The notes: generated by a model not told the origin, from the sequence alone. A stretch of 64,000 bases of DNA from Prostheceraeus crozeri (GCA_907163375.1 CAJQUW010008721.1:310001-374000); one strand, 5' to 3'; positions 46,216 to 56,670 are shown, counted from the first letter of the stretch. Translations and numbers: made by a program.

Positions 46216-46893
46216 ATGTCTAGAGAAACTCGTTCTTCTTCTCTGACAAACAGTATGTTCAATGAACTAAAGCTGCTAATCCAAGAGTCAAAGGAGGAAG
46301 TAGTAGATAGGCTAAAGGTGGAAATCAATGACCTCAAAGACACAATTGGGTCATTGAGGGCACGTGTGGAAGAATTAGAAGAGCAGAATCTATTTTTCCA
46401 GACCCATATAGCGAATTCAAATGAGCCTGCTGTCATGGAAGCAATAATCAAAGAAATCCACCGGCGAAAACAAAGGGAAACGAACATTGTCATATTTGGC
46501 TTGAAGGAACTTGAAAATGGCAGTCCTGTAGTAAGAAATGACTTCGATGCAGAGAAAATAAAGGAAATCATGAGCTCCATAGAGGTTGACAATGATGTAG
46601 ACATCATTGATCACAGACGCCTGGGAAAACCTAACTACAAGACTAAGTCACGACCTATCCGTTTGAGGCTGAAGGACGTTGGACAAAAATTCAAGGTACT
46701 TCGAAATGCAGCTAAACTGAGAAAAGTGCCATCTCTCTCAAGAGTGTTTGTGAAAAGTGACTTGACACCAGCTGAGCAACTGATAAGGAAACAGCTAGAG
46801 GATAATTTGCGTGAGCGTCGAGGTAACGGAGAAGATGTCGTTATACATCGGAACCGCATTGTGCTGAGAGAGTCATTGCAAAATTTTCACTAG
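46216..46893 (+). CDS. LINE ORF1 protein
   Basis: A 225-residue RNA-binding protein of the LINE particle. From the ATG at 46216: MSRETRSSSLT, then a long charged coiled coil (~15-85: LKVEINDLKDTIGSLRARV, EELEEQNLFF) and RRKQRETNIVIFGLKE, the conserved ORF1 block. The C-terminal half (IIDHRRLGKPN, SRPIRLRLKD, SRVFVKSDLTPAEQ, NRIVLRE) looks like the RRM plus C-terminal domain of this ORF1 type. The ATG was chosen because the frame upstream (to 46126) has no other ATG. The ORF2 frame, one base back, is already open across its stop. Confidence 0.88.
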   Translation: MSRETRSSSLTNSMFNELKLLIQESKEEVVDRLKVEINDLKDTIGSLRARVEELEEQNLFFQTHIANSNEPAVMEAIIKEIHRRKQRETNIVIFGLKELENGSPVVRNDFDAEKIKEIMSSIEVDNDVDIIDHRRLGKPNYKTKSRPIRLRLKDVGQKFKVLRNAAKLRKVPSLSRVFVKSDLTPAEQLIRKQLEDNLRERRGNGEDVVIHRNRIVLRESLQNFH

Positions 46894-46967
46894 AATTTTT
46901 ATCCAGAAAGAGTGCAAGCTGTCCGAAGTCTCATCCATGCAATCCTCCCTCAATATTCCTATCCAAT

Positions 46968-49547
46968 GTGCGATCATTATTCAAGAAGATGGACGATCTG
47001 TACTGTGCTGCCATGAAAACACAAGCGTCAATAATGTGCATAACGGAAACTTGGTTGAACAGCTCTATTCCGGATAGTCTTATCAACATATCGTCTTTTT
47101 CTCTTTTTAGAGCCGATCGTTCAAATCGCGTTGGTGGAGGTGTTTGCATCTATCTAAATGACAGAATAAAGGTTGTCAACTTACAAGCTTCACGACATAG
47201 TTTGAATTTTGAATCTGTGTGGCTCTTCCTTCCTTCACATGGAATACTTTTGAGCTGTATGTATATCCCACCAGCCATCAAAGCGGATGAGATGAGCAAA
47301 TTGCATACTTTTATTGTTGATGCAGTTGACGATTTTCTTGTGAAAGGCTATGGTCCTCATGTCATCCTTGCTGGTGATTTTAATAAACTCAATGTCAACC
47401 GTATTTGTTGTAGTCTTGGTTTATCACAACTCGTTAAGTTACCAACCCGCGGGAGGAACATTCTGGATGGTGTTCTAGTTGATCAGAACATCGCCTCATT
47501 GTATAAGTGCGAAGTTGTGTCTCCAATTAGCTCTTCTGATCATTTTTCACTACTTTGTGAAGCTGTGCATAAGCTTGCATGTCATTGTGTCCCAGTCATT
47601 TCATCAAAGAAAATTCTGGATTTGAGCCCACGTAATATCATGTCATTTGTGTCTGCATTGCAAAGTGTCAACTGGAGTGAATTTTATCACATGTCCTACA
47701 GCATTGATGAAAAATGTCAGATTTTTTATGATATCATTAATCTGTGTGTATCAGAGAACATCCCATTCAAGATGGTTCAATCATCGGTTAATGACAAGCC
47801 TTGGATGACCACTCACATAAAAGAATTGATCAACAAGCGTTGGACTGCTTTCAGATCTGCTGATATGGTTCAGTATGTGAATCTTCGGAACACAGTAAGA
47901 GAGGAGATCAAAAAAGCCAAGTTAAAGTGGGGCAAGAGATCCAAGAACTCTCCCAAGGAATTATGGAAAGTGACGAATGCAGTAATTGGAAGGATGTCAA
48001 GTGATCCTCTGCAAAGCATACTTGTGAACTATGAGACCATTGATGATGCTGCAAATGCCATCAGTTTGCAACTATGTGCTAGCTTCCAAGAAGAAGAGTT
48101 TTCCATGCCCAGCATTGATTCCGAAAATTTTCGTGATCAGTGGAACTTTGACGTAACCGTGGAAGAAGTTGAAAGAGAATTGTCTAGGCTAAACCCTGGT
48201 AAGGCCATTGGATCTGACCTCATTCCAAATACTCTCTATAAGAATGCATTTCTCGAGCTGGCACCTCCTTTGACTCACATTTTCAATGAATGCATCCGAA
48301 AGAGCTATTTTCCACGTGCATGGAAGCATGCCCACATATCCCCCGTTCCGAAAAAAGCCTCTCCAACCATCTGTGACTTGCGACCCATTTCGCTACTACC
48401 AGTACCTGGTGTAATTTTTGAACGCTTTGTTGTTAACTCGCTTCGTGACAGGCTTGAAAATGCAGCCGGTCCCTCGCAGCATGGAGCTAGGAGGCAAGCA
48501 TCTACCACCACGGCCTTGATTTGTCTTCATGATCAGGTGACAAAGTTGTTAGATCTTGACTCTGTGTTAGGTGTTCAATTGTTGATTTATGATCTTGCGA
48601 AAGCATTTGACAAGATAAGCCACAATTTGATTATTAGACGTCTCCTGCAATGTAATTTTCCTCTGGATTTTGTTCAATTTGTAATTTCATATTTGTGTGA
48701 GAGAACCCAAAGTGCTCGAGTTCGCTCTGTCATCAGTGAACCGCAGCGTGTAGTGTCTGGTGTGTCACAAGGTTCTGTGTTAGGACCGCAACTGTTCAAT
48801 TTGGCCATCGGAGATCTTAGACCAGTTTTTCCTTCCACCACCATTGTTCAGTATGTTGATGATGTTACTATCTGTGTACCTATTTACAAAAATAACACTA
48901 CCAAAGGCAATGTATTGCAAGAACACAACAATTTTATGTCATGGGCAAATGCAATGAATCTGAAGGTCAACACTCAGAAATCAAAGTGCATGTATTTTAA
49001 CAAAAGAAATGATTGTACACCTTGTATTGTTCCAGATTGTGAACTTGTCAAAGAGCAGCGTATACTTGGTGTAATTTGGTCGAATGATTTGCGTTGGCAG
49101 CTACATTTTGACCACATTTCTAAGCTTTTTGTCAAAAGATTGCACTGCATTAGAACTCTGAAATGCTTTTTGTGTAAGCCTGATTTGATCACTGTTTATA
49201 ACTGCATGTTGAGATCTTTGCTTGAATATTGTTCTCCTCTCTTTGTTGGCATGCCAAAATATCTGTCTAGTGACCTCAGTAAGTTACAGCGTCGAGCACA
49301 CAGAGTTATCTGCGGTATGGAGTGCGATTCGTCTTGTCTGGAGAACTTGGATGTCAGGAGACTCAGAGCTTCATTGAATCTGTTTGAAAAGTGCTCATCA
49401 CCAACTCATCCCCTGCATGACCTGGTTCCGCTCATCAGCACTCGAAGTGGACGGCCAATTCTATCATTCACAAGCACATCTCAACGACTCAACTCCTTCA
49501 TTGTATATGTGTCCTCTTTGCCGTACAGACATTTTGCTGACTGCTGA
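46968..49547 (+). CDS. LINE ORF2: endonuclease plus reverse transcriptase
   Basis: 859 codons from the listed GTG, but the endonuclease start (FLSNVRSLFKKMDDL) lies just upstream and the frame is open back to 46827 without an ATG until M8, so initiation may rely on reinitiation or a non-AUG codon after ORF1. The endonuclease (~1-210) shows ITETWLNSS, GGGVCIYL, ILAGDFNKLN and SSSDHFSLL. The reverse transcriptase shows LNPGKAIGSDLIP, LRPISLLPVPG, YDLAKAFDKISH, SGVSQGSVLGPQLF and YVDD at 629-632. The C-terminus has CSSPTHPLHDLVPL. It nicks target DNA and primes copying of the LINE RNA. Confidence 0.92.
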   Translation: MRSLFKKMDDLYCAAMKTQASIMCITETWLNSSIPDSLINISSFSLFRADRSNRVGGGVCIYLNDRIKVVNLQASRHSLNFESVWLFLPSHGILLSCMYIPPAIKADEMSKLHTFIVDAVDDFLVKGYGPHVILAGDFNKLNVNRICCSLGLSQLVKLPTRGRNILDGVLVDQNIASLYKCEVVSPISSSDHFSLLCEAVHKLACHCVPVISSKKILDLSPRNIMSFVSALQSVNWSEFYHMSYSIDEKCQIFYDIINLCVSENIPFKMVQSSVNDKPWMTTHIKELINKRWTAFRSADMVQYVNLRNTVREEIKKAKLKWGKRSKNSPKELWKVTNAVIGRMSSDPLQSILVNYETIDDAANAISLQLCASFQEEEFSMPSIDSENFRDQWNFDVTVEEVERELSRLNPGKAIGSDLIPNTLYKNAFLELAPPLTHIFNECIRKSYFPRAWKHAHISPVPKKASPTICDLRPISLLPVPGVIFERFVVNSLRDRLENAAGPSQHGARRQASTTTALICLHDQVTKLLDLDSVLGVQLLIYDLAKAFDKISHNLIIRRLLQCNFPLDFVQFVISYLCERTQSARVRSVISEPQRVVSGVSQGSVLGPQLFNLAIGDLRPVFPSTTIVQYVDDVTICVPIYKNNTTKGNVLQEHNNFMSWANAMNLKVNTQKSKCMYFNKRNDCTPCIVPDCELVKEQRILGVIWSNDLRWQLHFDHISKLFVKRLHCIRTLKCFLCKPDLITVYNCMLRSLLEYCSPLFVGMPKYLSSDLSKLQRRAHRVICGMECDSSCLENLDVRRLRASLNLFEKCSSPTHPLHDLVPLISTRSGRPILSFTSTSQRLNSFIVYVSSLPYRHFADC

Positions 49548-49656
49548 TTTCCAATTTTTGAACTACTCACTGACAAGATTCAGACCTCATTTTTTTCTTG
49601 ATTTGTATGATTTTTATTCAACTGAAAATATATCTTTCTATTCTATTCTATTCAAG
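49548..49656 (+). other. LINE 3' untranslated region and pentamer-type tail
   Basis: A short trailer with TTGTATGATTTTTATTC ends in TTCTA/TATTC repeats; host transposase coding resumes at ~49657. Confidence 0.75.
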
Positions 49657-50239
49657 GACTAGTGTCCATAAAATCCTTCGGCATGAACTAAAACTTTACC
49701 CGAACAAATTACAAGTCGTGCAAGCACTTGAGCCGGCCGACAAGACAAAGCGCTTAGAGTTTGCGAGATGGCTTCTCGACAATCAGAATGTAATCGATGA
49801 CATTGTCTGATCTGACGAGGCGCATTTTTCACTCGATGGGATCGTTAACACGCACAATTGCCGTATCTGGTCAGATGTTAAGCCATCAACATGCATCTAA
49901 AAATCCCTTCATTCATCTAAGTTATGTGTCTGGATGGGATTTTCTGCTAAATTTGGACTACGACCTTTTTTCTTCTCCAACACAGTGACAGCTGATTCCT
50001 ATCTCCAGATACTTAAAGAGCAAGTGCGTCCTCAACTTGCGCAAAAGCGCAAATTGTCCTCCTGTATATTTATGCAAGATGGTGCCCCACCCCACTTTGC
50101 AACAAAGGTACGAAACTTCCTCGTCCAGACATTTGGTGATCGCGTGATAAGTCGAGGATGTGACCGAGAGTGGCCTCCACGTTCACCTGATTTGAATCCT
50201 CTCGACTTTTGGTTCTGGGGATGGATGAAAGCGAAGATA
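49657..50239 (+). pseudogene. DUF4817-type transposase, block 2 (catalytic part)
   Basis: It resumes with TSVHKILRHELKLYPNK, then LEFARWLLDN and SDEAHFSLDG (first Asp, preceded by an in-frame TGA at 49808-49810). A second stretch in shifted frames holds NCRIWSD, the second Asp in FMQDGAPPHFA and the third in PPRSPDLNPLDFWFWG. The block ends at MKAKI, where the mariner cuts in. At least one stop and two frameshifts. Confidence 0.82.
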
Positions 50240-51553
50240 CGAAGGGTGATTGATAAGTTCGCGGCCTGACATAGAAAGCTTAAAGCCAGGCCATTATGCA
50301 CATGTGGATTGATACAATGGAATGTGCTGACGGCGCATGACGAGTGATCAGTCGATCCGGTGAACTGTTGGTAAGCCATAGCTACTTAACTCCAGTTACT
50401 AACTTATCAGTCAGTTAGTCAGATAAGTGTTGCGTAAGATGGATCACGTTTCAAATGGAGCTGTCATTCGTTATCTCGGCTTGAAAGGACTCACACCAAA
50501 GGAGATTCATGATGATATGGTTGGAACACTTGGTGAGAAAGCTCCGTCCTACACCACAGTCAAGAAGTGGGCTTCAGAATTCAAGCAAGGAAGAGAGAGC
50601 TTGGAAGATGATCCCCGTTGTGGAAGACCAGTGACAGTGAGCACAGAAGATGTGATCGATCATGTTCAAAAGATTATTCTTGATGATCGCCGTACAACCG
50701 AGCGAAAGATTGCCTTCGAACTGAAGATTTCACAAGAGCGTGTCCATAACATCATCCATCATGAACTTGGCATGAACAAAGTTTCCGCTCGATGGGTGCC
50801 ACGACTGCTCACACCAGAGAACAAACGAGCCCGCTTTCTCATCTCAAGGGACAACCTGGCGCTGTTCGTGAGAGATCCTGAAAATTTCATGGACCGGTTC
50901 ATTACGATGGATGAGACTTGGGTTCACCACTATCAGCCAGAGTCGAAAGAACAATCGAACCAATGGAAGCACCCAGGATAACCAACTCCGCGGAAACCCA
51001 AGGTCACCAGGCCCGCTGGAAAGGTCATGGCCTCCATTTTTTGGGATTCGAAGGGAGTTTTGTTGTTGGACTTCCTAGAGACTGGTCGGACAATTACTGG
51101 CGAGTACTATGCTCATTTGTTGCAGCAGTTATGAGTGCAGATCAAGATCAAGCGGAGAGGGAAGCTCACGAAAGGCGTGCTCTTCCATCAAGACAATGCG
51201 CCTGCTCATACCTCCGCTACCGCCATGTCTGCCATCCAAGTTTGTGAGTTTGACATCATTTCCCATCCACCCTATTCTCCTGATCTGGCACCATCGGACT
51301 TTCATCTCTTCCCAAAAATGAAATTGGAGCTCAGTGGTCAGCACTTCGCATCCAACAGTGACGTCATGGAGGCCGTTGAGGAGTATCTGGACTACAAAGA
51401 CTCACACTTCTATGAGCAAGGGATCCGCGCATTGCAGCACCGTTGGGTTAAGTGCGTTGATTGTATGGGCGATTATGTCGAAAAATAAATATGTATCGTA
51501 TGCGAAATATGCTTTTTTCTATATCGGGCCGCGAACTTTTCAATCACCCCTCG
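50240..51553 (+). mobile_element. mariner transposon (DD34D), TA duplication
   Basis: TA at 50238-50239 and 51554-51555 bracket 1314 bp. The ends are CGAAGGGTGATTGATAAGTT and, reversed, CGAGGGGTGATTGAAAAGTT, each running on into CGCGGCC. The insertion splits the last helix region of the DUF4817-type transposase. Confidence 0.93.
50439..51488 (+). pseudogene. mariner transposase with two in-frame stops
   Basis: A cut-and-paste transposase of 349 codons plus stop, the usual mariner length. From the ATG at 50439: HTH (LGLKGLTPKEIHDDMV, TVKKWASEFKQGRESL, DPRCGRPVTV), then the catalytic TMDETWVHHYQPE, HQDNAPAHTS and YSPDLAPSDFHLFP with exactly 34 residues between the second and third Asp. TAA at 50979-50981 (after QWKHPG) and TGA at 51132-51134 (after AHLLQQL) interrupt one otherwise continuous frame. 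No frameshift is seen, so the copy is young but should be inactive. Confidence 0.92.
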
Positions 51554-51720
51554 TATACCATCATGGTAAGCCACACAGCCTGGACCAGTTGAGTGAGAAG
51601 ATCACTGATATCTGCAATGAAGTCACACGCGAAGAATTTGCCGCTGGTGTTTTCGATATTATTCGGCGATTGACTGCAGTGATTGATTGCGATGGCAATC
51701 ATTTCGAACACTTGATTTGA
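51554..51720 (+). pseudogene. DUF4817-type transposase, block 3 (C-terminus)
   Basis: Reads HHGKPHSLDQLSEKITDIC, EEFAAGVFDIIRRL and DGNHFEHLI, then stop. Family members end in just this way (VYxxxPxTxxxLxxxI..VxxNxxxRxxxCxxxxGxHF), so it closes the gene begun at 45299. Confidence 0.85.
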
Positions 51721-51960
51721 ACATTTTAATCATCAAATATTGGCTTCTTACTGTTAGATTCGTAAATTCCCCTTTATGTTGCACAATATAACATGGCTTG
51801 TGATAAAAAAGTTTATTGCTTGCTCATGTAGATATTCAATTTAAAAGTCAAGCGACTTTACGGACACCCTGTATAAACGACTTTCATAGAAAAATTACAG
51901 TTATATTGGTCTGACAACGAGATGTCTTGGTATCCGAATCAAAGAGCACTATCCCAAGTA

Positions 51961-52390
51961 ATAGGTCCGTCAAGAAAGAAAGTGTATCTTGGAATCCCAT
52001 TTCTGGGAGACAGATTTCATTCATTAGTCTCGAAAAAACTAAGTGAATCAATTTCTAGAACAATTTACTCATCACAGCTTGTTGTTTTGCCTCAGACAAT
52101 GAAGATCGCTTGTGGTTCTTTGAAGGATCCAATTCCTCTCGTTGATCGATCAAACGTCTGTTACAGTTTCAAATGCGACTGCGGATGCAGTTACATTGGT
52201 CTGACAACGAGATGTCTTGGTATCGGAATCAAAGAGCACTATCCCAAGTGGGAAGCAACAAGATTGAGAGACACCAAAGATCAAAGCAGCTCAATATGCA
52301 AGCATCTCCGGACATAACATCGAGTCCCATTTCTCTGTCACTGCATGCTGCACAAATGCGCAACATGTGAAGATCACTGAGGTCATTTTA
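51961..52390 (+). pseudogene. Penelope-like element fragment: GIY-YIG endonuclease region
   Basis: YLGIPFLGDRFHSLVSK and YSSQLVVLPQTMK are the linker seen between reverse transcriptase and nuclease in Penelope-like elements. NVCYSFKCDCGCSYIGLTTR is the GIY-YIG core and SSICKHLRT follows. A ~68-bp piece of the nuclease region (GGTCTGACAACGAGATGTCT) is also present just upstream at 51895-51962, a local duplication. 5' truncated and broken. Confidence 0.75.
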
Positions 52391-53593
52391 CAAAAACGAT
52401 TCAAGCTTTCATCTCCTCTATGTTAATTTTCTGTAGTCCTGCAATGTCTCGATTTCAGTATACTCGATTTCTTTACTTAAAGTCATTGGAAGAAAAGGCT
52501 GCTTTAAATTTTTGAAATCTCGTTTGCCGAAATCTGCCGTCAAAGATTTAGATGCGCTTTTGACGTTGAGATGCCGCATTATTAGAACTAATTTATCAAT
52601 TTCATTCTTAAAGAGGCGTATTTCCTTCGAATTGGTTCCCAAATGTGTTATATACACTCGTGATTGTATACACTATCGAGATACAAACTACTCAGAATTT
52701 TACTCGTGGATTTACAGTTAAGATATCTAGATTATCAGCCTCTGTAAACTTTTGCCGCAATTCCCCTAGTTCTGCGTCCTGAGCCATGCCTGAGATATCA
52801 TAGTTATTTAGAAGTCTATGGTTATAGCATGGACTTCTATATTTACAGAAAAAGTGTGAGTACAAAATTATTAAAATATTACAGACACGTACAAAAGTGA
52901 AGGGTAATCAGGAGTAAGTTACAGATTCTCGGGATAAATTTCTAATAATAATAATAGACTTCTAAATTTCTCTGGACAGATAGGCTGAAATTGGCCTCAT
53001 ACATGATCAGGCCAGCAATCCTAAATTAGACTACTGCAAATAGACTGTCATCAAGCGTTATCAAAATTTAGAGATCGTATTTCTAGAACAATGCAGGTAA
53101 AGCACAGTATGTGTGCATATTTATGTGCATTGAGAGTAAGGACGAATGAGAATGCATGGTTATGCGTTGAATTCATGTGCTAGACCTTCGCGTTATTTGC
53201 TAATTTTTGCGATTTTTCTTCTAATAACTCTCAGAAATGAGGCATTTGAGATGTCATGAATAAATTTCTTGCACATGCTGTTGAAATATTTCATTGAAAT
53301 TCGGTAATCTGCTTCATGCACGCTTGTGCAGCGAGATTTTGCGAAGAATTAATCGGAAAAGTCACCAAGAGAAATGATATATTGATATACTATTCTGAGA
53401 ACCATCTTTTCATCTTTTAAAGGAAGAAGCTATTTTCTTAGACAACTATTCAGCTTGATCTCATAGAATACCCTCCAGCAAAGAATGCATGGTTGAAGAG
53501 CAGATGCGTTTGGACCCCATGATAAATTCTTTTCAAAAGTTTTGCGGTTTCAGGGATGTCAAGCATTGCCAACTTTATATTTCTGACAGTGCA
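52391..53593. other. No gene supported; charged minus-strand frame
   Basis: The minus-strand frame 52657-52418 (LGTNSKEIRLFKNEIDK..SASKSLTADFGKRDF) looks protein-like but has no family I know. A TTAGAAGTCTATGGTTAT word at 52808 recurs at 55020. Confidence 0.3.
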
Positions 53594-53815
53594 TTAACAA
53601 CAGGAATCACATTTTTTACATTTCAGAGGTGATTGAATCAGTCCTTGCTTGCAAGCATTTACATCCTCGATGCACTTCATCTTCTGTGGTTGACTGCATG
53701 ATATTCTATCATCAACAATTCTCAGAGTCCAAAAAAACTTCAATAAAGAAATTGCTTTTCTTTCATATTCACTCTCTGTGCGATGACGCAAGGAGGTAAA
53801 TAATTTGTTCCAGTC
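53594..53815 (-). other. Possible exon, Cys-rich C-terminus, unknown family
   Basis: From about 53815 the minus strand reads SNDWNKLFTSLRHRTESEY, then FWTLRIVDDRISCSQPQK, CIEDVNACKQG and CKKCDSCC before a stop at 53594. Composition and cysteine spacing look coding; no splice partner was fixed, and the upstream frame is closed by stops. Confidence 0.3.
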
Positions 53816-55038
53816 ATTTGACGTGTCCAGTCAAAACACTCATAAAAATAATCCGATTGCACTTTCTCGAGTACTGGTCATTGGTCTCAGAAGGGTCTCC
53901 ATCACAGGTCGGATCGCTCCATATCTGTTCCAACCTCCTCACAAGTGGCTGTTCAGGTTGGGAATGCTTATCGAGTCCATCATCATTGTTTTATTCGAAA
54001 TAAATGAAGGATCTCCGTTTTCTGTTCCTCTTGATCAAGACATTTAAAGTGTGGGAATCGGCGGTTTCTCTTTTCCTCTCGAAATTATCCCTTACCATGT
54101 TCAATAATAAGGGGTGGATCTAGCGTTAGCCTTCCGTCCGTAGACTTCGGCTTCACCAACAACTTTGTCAGCCTTTCCCAAATATTACATAACTGAATCC
54201 GATTTCGAATTTCTATTACTGACTGGTCATTCAGATATTAAACAAAGGTCATCTGATTGATTACTTTGGAAAACTTGTGATACATGATGTGTGGTTGTTG
54301 GAATGGATTTCTCTCTACGTGCTAGATGCGAACATTCGCAGACGACGTTGAAGGGAAGATTTCAACTCATGTTCGCCATTTTTAGTACATGAACTCTTTG
54401 AGATATCACAGACCATGATTTTCTTACAGATTTTAGACAAAATCTTCATACCAAAGAACCTTCCGAATGTGTTTCCATTGCCAGGACATGCACTTAAAAA
54501 CGTGGCCATGCCGAATCGCAGCTTTGTAGTTGTTTGGAGTAGAATTTGGACAGATAAAGGAATTTTGATGGCACAGTCCTTTAGATTACGCTTTTTCATT
54601 TTTTCAGTTTTTCTTCTTTGGACCTTCATTTTTTAGTTTTGTACTCTCTTCAAGCGACAATGATCTATGTACTTCGTGGTGGTATTGTCGTCAGGTTCGT
54701 GGACGTGGAGGTTGCACAAGACGGAAAGTTTAGTTGGGGTATAATACTTTCAACTAACTCGATGCAATTATACAGATTCAAAATTCCTTGTTATGCAGAG
54801 GAATGCATTGATATAACATTATCATTGCATTTAGGTTAACAAACAGCAGCGGTATATTTGTTTGGTATTTTGCACTATTGAATCACACAAGAGACACATC
54901 AAATAGTCATCTATCTCTTCGATTAGCTACATGATTCGATCTTCTGTAACATAAATGTTGGCTGACCTGAGCATGTAGAAAATGATTTCAAATTTTAGTC
55001 ACCTATCTGTCCAGAGAAATTTAGAAGTCTATGGTTAT
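53816..55038. other. No gene supported
   Basis: A minus-strand frame at 54629-54315 (105 codons, basic N-terminus) is open but without a motif. Nothing else was seen. Confidence 0.3.
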
Positions 55039-56082
55039 CATAGAAGTGGATAATAGTACACTAGAATGGAAGTTTGATATCTTGCCTATGTGCAATGATG
55101 GCACATGGAAAAATCTATGGTTTGTAGATCTGCTTCGATCTAAAACATCGCATCTTAGTCAAACTATTTGCCAAGTTGGTTGTGGAAGTTGTTGACAGCA
55201 AATTGCAGGATTTTCATGAAGAGAGCTTTAAGTGAGATGGCAGCATCGTTTCATGTGAATTAGCCTAGTATTCCATGGATTAATAAACTGTGTCTATTTG
55301 TAGCAGTTATTGACAACTATTTTCCAATTTTTCAATGCTGGAATGCGAATCAAAAATTGGTTCAGAGGCATAATCGAAAGTGGTTGGTGTGCTGTTTGTG
55401 AGAATATCTCAAGAATTCAAAGATAAAAATTCTAATTATTGGATAATTTCTCCTTCTAGCGGTTGAGAAACCTAGCGCTTTCTGGAATAAACACATCGAA
55501 AGCTTCTTTACCGACAGTCATTTCTCAGATAAATGAAATGTCGCTGGATCCTTTCAATTAATCATTACTTGACTTATGTGATACAGTGTGATGATATTTT
55601 GGAAGCTCATATTCGAAACCATGCAAAGGTTTTGAAAGTTGCTCAAATCTATTGAACAGGGGAACCCTTTTAAGTAAAATGAATACTCTGAGATTTCTTG
55701 GCCTCTGATTTCAAGCTGGAGCAATGCATGCTCTTTAAATCGACATTTCAAGTTGCGTATGTGTCTGATTATACTCTTGATTGATTATAGGAGCGATATT
55801 TCAAAATGATGAACGTACAGAACGTTTTACAGGATTTCCTACTTTGTCATCCTGTCGCTGCAGTATTTTGTAATTTCACTTTTGCTTTTGTGCACATGAT
55901 CTTTGGACTAGTGGCAAAAATCCAGATCACAAATTGACTTGATAATTAAAAATGCCAACCCGAAAACAAGAAAGCCAGCTCGCAAAATTTGCTTCTTGCC
56001 CCAACTAAGTTCCCCCGGAGTGTGCCATAATTTTCATGCAATTTCCATTCTAGGACTTTCTATGGTATTATTAATTTCTATG
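55039..56082 (+). repeat. 1-kb dispersed repeat, copy B
   Basis: Full-length relative of 31656-32685. The last ~110 bp (CCCCAACTAAGTTCCCCCGG onward) is almost identical between the copies while the middle has drifted, so the right end may be under constraint or more recently shared. Confidence 0.75.
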
Positions 56083-56090
56083 ATTGTTAT

Positions 56091-56309
56091 CACTCTAAAC
56101 CAGCACCTCCTAAATCACACACTGAAGCGAGACACTATTCGTAACTAATAAAAAAATCCTAAAGCAAAGCGTTTTAGGAGGCTAGCGCACTAGTGTTATT
56201 GTTCTCTTTAGTATGTCAGCATTCTATTTCACGCAACCTCCTAAAATTCTAGTGTCTCGCGCTTTAGGATGCAGATTTCGTCGATTTTAGGAGGTGACAG
56301 TTTACAGTG
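56091..56309. mobile_element. CACTA-like MITE, 219 bp
   Basis: The ends are CACTCTAAACCAGCACCTCC and, reversed, CACTGTAAACTGTCACCTCC. The CACTGTAAAC start and a possible 2-bp AT duplication suggest the CACTA/Mirage group. CTCCTAAA and TTTAGGAGG words recur inside. Confidence 0.6.
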
Positions 56310-56338
56310 ATAGTTAGCTTTTTAGGTATACAGGCCCA

Positions 56339-56368
56339 TGGACTCCTAGATATATATCTAGGAGTCCA
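56339..56368. repeat. Perfect 30-bp palindrome
   Basis: TGGACTCCTAGATAT followed by its exact complement. It may be a foldback remnant or the end of an element. Confidence 0.8.
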
Positions 56369-56504
56369 TAATAGGCCATAGGCTTCTAAATTTCGCAGGA
56401 CAGACTTTATTTTTACTGCTTTTATTGACTAGCTATATAGAGTCAAATCGGCCGTCTTTTGCAGAAATGAATTTCAGATTTCAGTCCATGTGTTATATGT
56501 ATAG

Positions 56505-56602
56505 GATATCAAACGATATTTGAAAGCATTATCAACATAACAAACGACGACCGCAGGCCGGAGTTTGTTATAGGATAATGCTTTAAAATATCGTTTGATA
56601 TC
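56505..56602. repeat. Foldback element 1, GC-rich centre
   Basis: The arm GATATCAAACGATATTTGAA.. pairs with ..TTAAAATATCGTTTGATATC, with CCGCAGGCCGG at the centre. The related sequence at 61228-61270 has only the first arm, so the second arm was added or lost. Confidence 0.7.
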
Positions 56603-56670
56603 TATCATGACACATAGTTTTACCTGTAATTCGGAGTGTGATTTCTTATGGTTTCCGTTTGTTATGTAAT

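Larger units (their letters stand above)
45615..49656 (+). mobile_element. Full-length CR1/L2-like LINE with two open ORFs
   Basis: A ~600-bp leader, ORF1, ORF2, a ~60-bp trailer and a TTCTA/TATTC repeat tail (49637-49654) lie between codons of the DUF4817-type transposase, so both borders are fixed by the host reading frame (ISK to TSVHKIL). No long target duplication is visible. Both ORFs are open, which marks a recent, possibly competent copy. Confidence 0.85.
45299..51871 (+). mobile_element. DUF4817-type mariner-like transposon, split by a LINE and a mariner
   Basis: Three blocks of one transposase (45299-45614, 49657-50239, 51554-51720) continue each other once the insertions are set aside. 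The right end at 51871 reads CTTTACGGACACCCTG followed by TA (51872-51873), like the CAGGGTGTCC ends common in IS630/Tc1/mariner-type elements. The left terminal repeat was not found. Confidence 0.75.
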
